The notes beneath the pieces are model-generated. The model was given only the letters and a program-made list of their open reading frames with translations. It made no database searches and had not been told where the DNA came from. Positions 56,678 to 64,000 of a DNA stretch of 64,000 nt are shown one piece after another. The stretch lies in assembly GCA_963576785.1 (NCBI GenBank), contig OY756140.1, forward strand, positions 3,968,001-4,032,000, in the 5' to 3' direction. A program made the translations under genes and the position numbers. This stretch comes from Chlorophyllum brunneum. Lineage: Eukaryota; Basidiomycota; Agaricomycetes; Agaricales; Agaricaceae. Position 1 is the first letter of the stretch; the number at the start of each line of letters is the position of its first letter.

Positions 56678-58185
56678 AGTCCCGCAAATCGTCCAGGCCT
56701 GTCTCACGACGCTATTTATTTGCACTTAGATCGCAGTCCACCAAAATATACCCTCCCCAAAGGAGTTTGGTTTTGTGAAGCTCAAGAGACAGTTCATAAC
56801 CATGGTCTGTGCGTTAATCGCGCCAGAAATGATGGTGGTGTGGGCATTGAGGCAACGCATTGAGGCTGAGAGGATATGCCTCAGAGTTTAACCGAACGTT
56901 CAATAATGGAGGTAAGATCTTCCTTAACCGAGATTGTCCGTACTAAGGACGAGAGTAGCCGCTCCGAAGGTAACCTTTGCTGGGGCGATTAAGAGTTACT
57001 TCCGAGAACCCACTACAGACACAAAGCCCAAAGGCTGGACTATCGTACACGGATTCTTCATCCAGATGGGGCGCTTTCTTATATACGACGGTCATGAACC
57101 ATACAAAGCCCTCACCTGGGGCCGCATGGTTCAGTCAATCGAGATTGGGGAAATCGACATCCCAGCTGTGCCAGAGATAGATATCGCCGACAAGAGCAAG
57201 GGCGACCTTCTGACTAAATCAGTTGTCGTACTGCAAACGACGTGGTTTCTCCTCCAATGCGTCGCTAGATGGAAAACGGGGCTGCCGTTGGTGGCGTTGG
57301 AGGTGATGACATTGGCGTTTGCAGCACTGAACGTCGTGATTTATGCAGTCTGGATGGATAAGCCTCAGGGTGCTATGTGCGCAATCCGAATCCCGCTGAA
57401 GCCTGATTATGGCAAGCGAGTCGCTAATGATGAGAGTATCTCTCCTTGCACCCCCCGAGGATACGTTTGTTGGGGAGATCCAGGAGGATGCAAAGTACAA
57501 CACGAGCTCCGCGGACGACGAGGTGACCCCCTTCACCGTTCGTGTCCCTTTTAGTTGGGCCGGTCCACGCTCACAAAAGTTTGTACGGAAGGAAGATCAT
57601 TGGTTGACGAGGGCCTTCCGGAAGGACTACGGCTCGTGGGTTCCTCCCAGGAGAGGTCCATTCTCTTCACGTTTTCAACGAAATCTCCGCGCCGCATTCC
57701 TCATCTCCACTTTCTGGTTTCCATACCTCCTGATCGAAATTATTTTAGGAGGCTCTGAATCAACGACCCTGAAGGTGTTGGTCAGATGCGCGTCCCGATG
57801 TTTTATGCCGAAGACGGGGTACAACAGAAAAGCTGGCCTATATTCCATCGCAGTAAGCGTGGTTTTTGGAGCTCTGCATCTCCTCTTGTGGTTTTATTCG
57901 TTCGAGAGCGATCTGCGCTGCTGGCTTTTGCGAGGGAGTAGCTTGTTAATCACCCTAGAACCTCTACTCGTCCTCGTTATCTTCCTAGCCCGCGCTCACG
58001 CGAAAGAATTACGAGGTTGGTTGTATGTTTTAGTTCACTCTGTCTACTTTGCATTGTCGGAGATGTATGGGGTCGCTCGCTTGATTCTTTTTACTCTCGC
58101 AGTTCTTTCGCTCTGGGATCTTCCACCAAACTCAGCTGCGTTCAGTGGGGTGGACTGGGCTGCACTACTCTCTGGTAAAGAGTGA
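56678..58185 (+). pseudogene. Membrane-protein paralogue P4, broken
   Basis: Begins inside the first span (VPQIVQACLTTLFICT, then TAG for the conserved Trp, IAVHQN). The signal part is missing, cut at the junction with the lipase duplicate. A frameshift occurs before the family intron (about 56906-56955). The middle (KGWTIVHGFFIQMGRF, DKSKGDLLTK) is good. The frame shifts again near 57.41-57.45 kb, and the GQMRVPMFYAEDG motif at 57.79 kb is out of frame with its surroundings. The C-terminal spans and ALHLLLW are readable to 58185. At least one stop and three frame changes. Closest to P1. Confidence 0.88.
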
Positions 58186-58684
58186 TGTGACGTATGTCGT
58201 GGTTTTGAACTGCATTATATGCACATTTCACTGTTTTGCAGTACTGTGCGGGCTTCTTCCTACACTTTACCTGAATTCCAGCCTGATTCATTGTACTCTA
58301 CGTCGTCAGTCACAACTTAGTCTATAGCTCCACTCCAACAACAGACGACGGAGCAATATTCAACGTCAACTGTGAATTGAAGCATGGATACTCACCGGAA
58401 ATCAGGTCAGCTACTTAAAGTGTTGACAAGCACAGTCGGCATTGTCAATTTTCGAGATAATGCTTTCGACTTCCGTATTTCAATGATGACCTGCCTCGGA
58501 AATCATTATACGCACCCATATTTCCTCGACACGTTGCACAAAAGGATTGTTTCCATTCCTAGGTAACCTTTAAAGTCAAATCGTACACAAACTATCAAAC
58601 CGTAGGTACCGTAGGGAAGAACCGAGGCCCGAGTTCGACTTGAAATAGTTTAATAGATACACAACTATCTATTATCCCTTGCGC
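58186..58684. other. Intergenic, no supported gene
   Basis: 3' flank of P4. A 60-codon open frame (58384-58566) has no recognisable content. Confidence 0.45.
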
Positions 58685-58790
58685 CCGTCAGTGTGATGGA
58701 GAAAACCCACACGCAGTGCCTCTGTAAGGACTCCCGGCTCCTACCATTTTAAGTTCCCGCTCCAGCACGTTCACGTCAGTAGTCCCCTCC
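58685..58790 (+). pseudogene. Small relic of a lipase 3' exon
   Basis: About 100 bp similar to exon 8 and the following intron of lipase 2 (GTCAGTGTGATGGAG, GCAGTGCCTC, TGTAAGGACTCCC, AAGTTCCCGCTCC). No other lipase exon is readable around it. It suggests a third, older lipase copy in the array. Confidence 0.55.
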
Positions 58791-59637
58791 AGTACGCTTC
58801 CTTGCTTTCGTTGGAGATCGCACCTTCCGGAACTCTAATATTGACCCGCCTTGTATTCCTGGAGGATGTCTAAATTAACTTCTAACTAGTGGCGGAAACC
58901 TGGAATCTACTGAGCATGAATTCTCTCAGTGGCGTACTACATGGTGAAGTATGAGCGTCAATTAGCTGAGGAGCGCCAGGATTGAGACCCCCTGTGACTT
59001 AATGGTTTGGACCTTTACTATTCCACGGTCAACGCGAGGTGATGCATCGTTGAATTTCGGGGTGATGGAGGACACACTCGCGCTCGTGTCAACAAACCGG
59101 GCCCTCGAGGCTAACCCTCATGATGTTTTTGGAGCCGGTCCTGCTTCTATTCGATTGATCATCCTAGCTGCCTCGGCGCACTGCCTCAGCTCCACTGAAG
59201 TTAATTCCAGAGCTCCCAACGTGGGGATGATCGTTCTCGGTTGGGTTCTCTGCAGAACATATGATAGCTTGAATTAAAAACCGGTTGTGTGATCCTCTTC
59301 TCCCCTTCCTGCTCGGCAGTGGATGACGGATCCACAGGGCCGGCAGGATCTAGCCTTGAAACTGGAGATTCACATTGCATCCAGAATCTCCTACAAAGTG
59401 AAATCGATGTTGGGTCCTTTCGATTCCGCAGCGTTCTACTAGTAGTGATGCCAGCGCAAAACCTCAAAGGACAGGATGAAAGCCAATCATATTCTTACCT
59501 GGGTACTCCACGGCGTTCTGCATGCGTTTGCAACGAGGGCACTTTTACGGCCGTGGGTGCTCCCTGCTCATTCACCTTAAACGCTCAAGCTGAGATATAT
59601 GGTATTCCTTCAAACGGGATCATCGCGGATCCTATCC
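58791..59637. other. Intergenic, no supported gene
   Basis: Upstream of P5. Open frames on both strands (for example 59002-59277) lack family features. Confidence 0.45.
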
Positions 59638-61382
59638 ATGTCCACATTTCTTGGATTCCTCCTCGCCTTCCTTGCCTTTCGAACTCCCCTTGTTGGGACG
59701 GCAGCGATGCCGCCCGATATCGACCCTATCATACACAACACTCTTTTCGGTCGGGGGTTGGATTAGGCTTGGACACTCTCGTACTACCCCACAAATTGTT
59801 TGGGGCTGCTTGAGCACGATATTCGCATGTACTTGGGTCGCTGTTCATCCGAACTTGTCCAGCCCAAGAGACTCTGGCTTCCAACGCTGGAGGAGGAGAG
59901 TGATGATAATGCTTTTAGCCACTCTGGCGCCTGAGTTGATGGTGATGTGGGCAATGAGGCAGAGGTATGCTGCCGGAAAGCTTAAGAAGATGTTCAATGA
60001 TGAATTTTATCATGGAGGTGAGCCTCGTCCACAGTTACGCCCCGGATTACATGTTGACAGATCATATATTTGCAGAGAATCCTGACGTATCGTTCATCCA
60101 AACGTTAAAACAGTGGTTTAGGAGGCCAGACGAGAACCCCAAGAAGGGATGGACTCTTGCGCACGGATTTTTCGTGCAGATGGGTGGCTTCATTACGTAT
60201 CACGATGAAAAACCGGTCAGGGTCCTTACCTACCAGCGTCTGGTTGAATCAATTAGGAAACGGGAAATCGACCTTCCTATCATTCAGGAGGAGGATATCA
60301 CGGACAAAAGCAAGGGTGACTTTCTGACAAAGCTGGTGGTGGTTGGACAGACGACGTGGTTTACTGTCCAGTGTGCCGCTCGCTGGCGTACAGGTCTTCC
60401 TTTGGCAGAGTTGGAAGTATTGACGCTGGGCTTCGCCGTGTTGAACGGCATCGTGTACGTTATCTGGTGGGATAAACCTCAGGGAGTGGTGGTACCGATC
60501 AAGCTTCCGCTGAGGAACCCGCCGACCATGCCCCTGGCCGAGGGTTCTGATCCAGGTGCGGCACGTCCCACTCAACCATTGACACCAGACGGTACAATAT
60601 CTAGCAACCGTAATGACCCTGAGGCAGCCCTCCCCTATACCAACAACCCTACCCCTCCTGGAGGTGGGGATGGAGGCGAAGATGAGAAGTTGATGCATGA
60701 AGGGGATGCCGAGGGCGATAAAAGGAGTTGCCATACGTTCGTCGAACGGTGCCAGCATGTTAAGAAGGCGTGGGACAATGTCGATGGACACGTGGGGAAA
60801 TTGGTATTCCTCGCAATCGTTCCAATCTACTGGATCAGTGCTCTGCTCGAGCCACTCTGATAATCATCAGGCATCCAACGTTCAGAATGCCAGCTTAACA
60901 AACTTCACACCTCCCGTCCCCATCCTTTGCTCAAGCCACTCCTAGAATTGTCGGAAGACCTTCACCTACCAGAGCGTATCGCTGTGGGTCGAACCCGTGT
61001 GTCAATGTTTTATGCAGAGGAGCTTGAGGAGAACATGGTAGCCACCATCAAAATTGCTCCATTCGCAGTTGCTGTTGGCGCCATTTTTGGAGGGACGCAC
61101 CTAATTCTGTGGTCGTCCCCATTCCAGGACCCGGTTGTCCATTGGTTATGGAGGGCGTCTGCTCTCTTCATCACTGCAGAACCAGTGATCGTCCTTGGTC
61201 TACTCTGGTCCCTCTCGATGGGATTTGGATTGTTTGCTGGAGTCATATATGGGTTTTCTGGAATTATCTACTCTGTGGCGCGATGTATCTTGATCTGCCT
61301 CGCCTTTTACACGCTCTCTAGCCTTCCAGACGATGTCTACCGCGACATAGCATGGTTGGACGTACTTCCCCATGTTCGTTAA
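59638..61382 (+). pseudogene. Membrane-protein paralogue P5, probably damaged
   Basis: The ATG at 59638 gives a signal-like start (MSTFLGFLLAFLAFRTPLVG) but meets TAG at GRGLD. The family sequence continues one frame over (LGHSRTTPQIVWGCLSTIF), reachable from an internal ATG at 59651 without a signal. The family intron is 60018-60075. Then GWTLAHGFFVQMGGF, EEDITDKSKGDFLTKL, LAELEVLTLGFAVLN, IWWDKPQGVVVPIKL. A stop at 60860 could be bypassed only by an intron (60838-60945, weak donor GTGCTC) that P3 lacks. GRTRVSMFYAEEL to YRDIAWLDVLPH (61382) is intact. Either a recent pseudogene or a shortened variant; close to P3. Confidence 0.7.
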
Positions 61383-62840
61383 CCAGGGTAACGGTATGGA
61401 TTGGTTTTATGTTTCCCTTTATGATTTTCCAGTTGTCCCTCTTTTTCTGTATTGTTGGCCTCTGTTCGTAATTGTTGTTCCTTCTTGACCCGCTTTGCAA
61501 ATTACAGTATGCGCTGCTTCAGGATCAATGAGGACAGACGGGTGATTTTGGCACGGAAGGCAGACACCGGCGACAACGGTTCGCAGTTTATTTCGGTAAC
61601 CTTCCGTGGAGGCGCTGGATTTTACCGTTTCGAGTGGAACGATTGCAAATGAGGAGCTCTCAGCCTATGCCATGATTTATGTGATGGTGGGACTAGGATA
61701 TGAGCAGCCCAATCCTGGGTTACGTGATCAGAACACGTCCGAGCCTTCAGGAGTCGCACATTTATGTAGTAGAGCACGCGGGAGACCCCTAGGAAATATA
61801 GGGCAGTGAAGCCTCGAAGACTGAAGGTAGAGTATTAATAACCCGTGAACATACAGAGTAATAGTACCAGCTTACACGTAACAAAATTGAGCCTGGGATT
61901 GAATTAAGTCACAAGAGACAACCACAGTAATTTCATGCAGTCACTACAGACAGTCAGGCTCTTTTTTCTCCGACTCCAGTCTACGGAAGAACTAGGGAAA
62001 AAGTTCAACCGGAGGAGTGGAAATGACAAGTGGCGCATATCTTGGGTGTTTGGTGTGGTTGATTAGCATTCACTTTCGTTCAGGGGGTGTCGAAAAAAAC
62101 CTGTAGTGGGCAAATTGCAAAGGTAGGAGGACTCGGCTAGCACGGCCCGCGATTGTTCCGCTTGATCCGCTCCCGTCCTTCAACAAATTACACCACTCAA
62201 AACCACAACGCAGCTGGGTGGTCAGCTACCCGGATGTATCTGCGTTCGAGTCTTCCTAAGTAGGTCACTTTTCACTTATATTCCTGACAGACCCCATTAT
62301 ACGCCCTGACGGCCTCAAAACATCATACTTTCCATGCATCTCATTGACACTCCAAATTCTTTTATTCGTTACCTTCGCTTTATTCATGACCCCGAAGTAC
62401 GAGGTTCAGCAGAAAACACCAATATAGTTGTCCTACAGAATGCTCGAGTGTTTCAACTGACCTACGAGTTGACTAACCTTCGATCTGACCCATTTGAGCC
62501 CGGGCCTATGCCATCAATTGGCTCACTATTCTCATCTCTTCACTCCACTCTTCACCCTCAAACATGCAAGAAAAGAAACAGCAATCCACAAGCCGCTTCC
62601 CTTCTGGCTGTCTGTGCTTGGGGCATCCGTTGCGGGAAAAATAATTCGAGACTTCAGCTTGGGTTGTTACTGCAGCGGTCGCACCCCGGGTGGCTCATTC
62701 TTCCAGCTATGAGTATCACCGATATCTCGCTGGATAATGAAAATTTTGATAGTATGGGAGAACAGACATGTCTGGGCGGGCATGAAACCTCCGGTGGGCT
62801 CCACGCCTTTTTGTCAGTCGAACTTCTCATCATAGAATCG
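61383..62840. other. Intergenic plus degenerate upstream part of the monooxygenase
   Basis: No complete gene. Near 62.59-62.63 kb one frame reads LPFWLSVLGASVAG, which resembles a worn FAD-binding loop (family G-x-G-x-x-G), in the right place and strand for the N-terminus of the next gene, but the frame breaks soon after. Confidence 0.4.
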
Positions 62841-62849
62841 AATACATGG

Positions 62850-63551
62850 GGAAACGCGAGGGATGGGATGAGGAAGTTTTGGCTCTTATAAAGGTATGTG
62901 CTACCAGTAGCATCGGTCTCCGTGTTAATTCGTATTTCGCTTCCTGACACGACCCTTAGTGCATCAAAGAGCCAACAAAATGGTGCCTGCAGTCATTGGA
63001 TCATCTCGACATCTTCGCCAAGGGAAGGGTCTTCTTGATGGGTGATTCTGTACGCGTTTGCCGACATGCCTCGTTTTATGTCGCTAAATTGGCATTTCTA
63101 GGCACATGCGATGCTTCCCCATCTGGGTGCAGGAGCCAGTGTCGGGATTGAGGTATATCAATTTACCACAGTTTTCGTGCAACGTCACGCTAATGCCTTT
63201 CTCGAGGATGCTTACATTCTTGCGTCTATGTTGACGCACCATTTCAAGTCTCGAACCCTCCCTGAAGGCTACATAAGTCAATTAGCCGATGTATACAACA
63301 CGATTCGCGTTCCCCACGCTATTGGCATGTCGAAATCGACGGAAGAGACTGGCTTCCTCTGCAACCTCGAGGCTCCTGGGTTCGAGCAATACAAACAGGG
63401 CGATGATATTCCGAAATATCTATTGGGCGAGGCATTCCGTCAGGTAGAGAGGAATTGGGCTTGGACCACGACAGATCCGAGTAAGGATCGTAGAAAGGCT
63501 GAGGAGCTTCTGGAGAGGGAAGTAGCTCGACACAACTTACAGCTCAACTAG
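62850..63551 (+). pseudogene. FAD-dependent monooxygenase (salicylate hydroxylase-like), C-terminal half only
   Basis: Exons to 62893, then 62960-63049, 63102-63152 and 63207-63551 join in frame: KREGWDEEVLALIKCIKEPT, KWCLQSLDHL, GRVFLMGDSAHAMLPHLGAG, ASVGIEDAYILASMLTHHF, ending in a charged tail to AGT-TAG at 63551. GDSAHAM...GAGASVGIEDA is the second FAD-contact motif of group A aromatic monooxygenases, which hydroxylate phenolic rings using NAD(P)H. The N-terminal half with the dinucleotide loop is absent or decayed, so the gene is probably dead. Alternatively a distant or unusual 5' exon set was missed. Confidence 0.75.
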
Positions 63552-64000
63552 TCCGCACTGGCTTTTCTCGGTTATTCAGGTGTTGGTTGTAGTCTTTAGA
63601 AATTTTTTACTTATACTTAAAATTTTGTGAGGCACCGAGCCCATTTACAGCCGAAGACGTAATGAACCTGATGATCCAATTTCGGCCCGAGGGAGGTCAC
63701 AGCGTTATTGGTGTCCTAGATTTCAGCAGGATCTACGAGATGGTGTAAGCCCGTACCCACAGGCATCACTCGCGATGTCCGAGAAAAGTAGGCACGAGCA
63801 TATTATTGACGAGTTACGAATACGCATATACAAGAGAGCAATGAAGTCAAGTTGGGGCGAAAGAGACGGATGAATAAGCTCGTTAGTAAGAGGATGGCTT
63901 TATATATGGCTTATCCCCTCTGATGATCATGATGTCAGCACCTCGTTGTGAACCTATGCTTACAGATCGATGAGGCCTAAGCAACTCTCCTGAAATTGCA
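63552..64000. other. 3' flank, no supported gene
   Basis: Noncoding to the window end; no reading frame or repeat recognised. Confidence 0.45.

Noticed and set aside
1..64000. CRISPR arrays, bacterial operons, rRNA or phage genes
   Set aside because: None seen; introns, retroelement types and protein families are all fungal nuclear.

Overview
This is nuclear DNA of a filamentous fungus, most likely a mushroom-forming basidiomycete (Agaricomycetes). The host genes carry many 43-61 nt introns with GTRAGT-type donors. The proteins are fungal: assimilatory nitrate reductase, secreted class 3 lipases, and a fungal multi-span membrane family. The transposons are a Tad1-like LINE, a chromodomain Ty3/gypsy element and Ty1/copia elements. 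The genus cannot be read from the sequence.

Left part (1 to about 36.1 kb): a nested retrotransposon island with no host gene I can support. A minus-strand gypsy element (gypsy-1, 1-9969) is split by a full-length LINE (LINE-1, 447-7256; 9 bp target duplication) and holds a probable solo LTR (8305-8860). A copia 3' end (9970-10884) adjoins it. A second minus-strand gypsy, a chromovirus (gypsy-2, about 10.9-24.1 kb), is split in RNase H by LINE-2 (13648-20408; 11 bp duplication). Its 5' side is split by the 5'-truncated LINE-3 (24157-27936; 12 bp duplication), and the same stretch of flanking DNA took copia-1 (28254-34369; 5 bp duplication). LINE-3 itself carries a 1136 bp LTR-like element (25870-27005; 5 bp duplication). 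An inverted, longer relative of that element closes the island (34672 to about 36.1 kb). Nearly every transposon ORF is broken, and many of the breaks look like CpG or C-to-T decay.

Right part (36.4-64 kb): gene-rich DNA with normal CpG. A small hypothetical gene (36464-36778) is followed by a complete nitrate reductase (40976-37668, minus, 10 exons) and a complete class 3 lipase (44030-42752, minus, 8 exons). From 46 to 61.4 kb lies an array of five paralogues of an unnamed membrane-protein family (P1-P5). P1, P2 and P3 look intact, P4 is clearly a pseudogene and P5 is damaged. P2 and P3 are divergent over a 299 bp shared promoter. A second lipase (48406-49862, 9 exons including a 15 nt micro-exon) sits inside the array. 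A broken copy of that lipase next to a broken nitrate-reductase 3' end lies between P3 and P4 (55.5-56.7 kb). The window ends with the C-terminal half of a FAD monooxygenase (about 62.85-63.55 kb).

Together the window shows a repeat-dense block decaying by CpG mutation beside a locus of gene duplication and loss. Nitrate reductase is the only gene with a firm pathway. The two lipases are probably secreted. The membrane paralogues have no known function and are the best candidates here for something undescribed.
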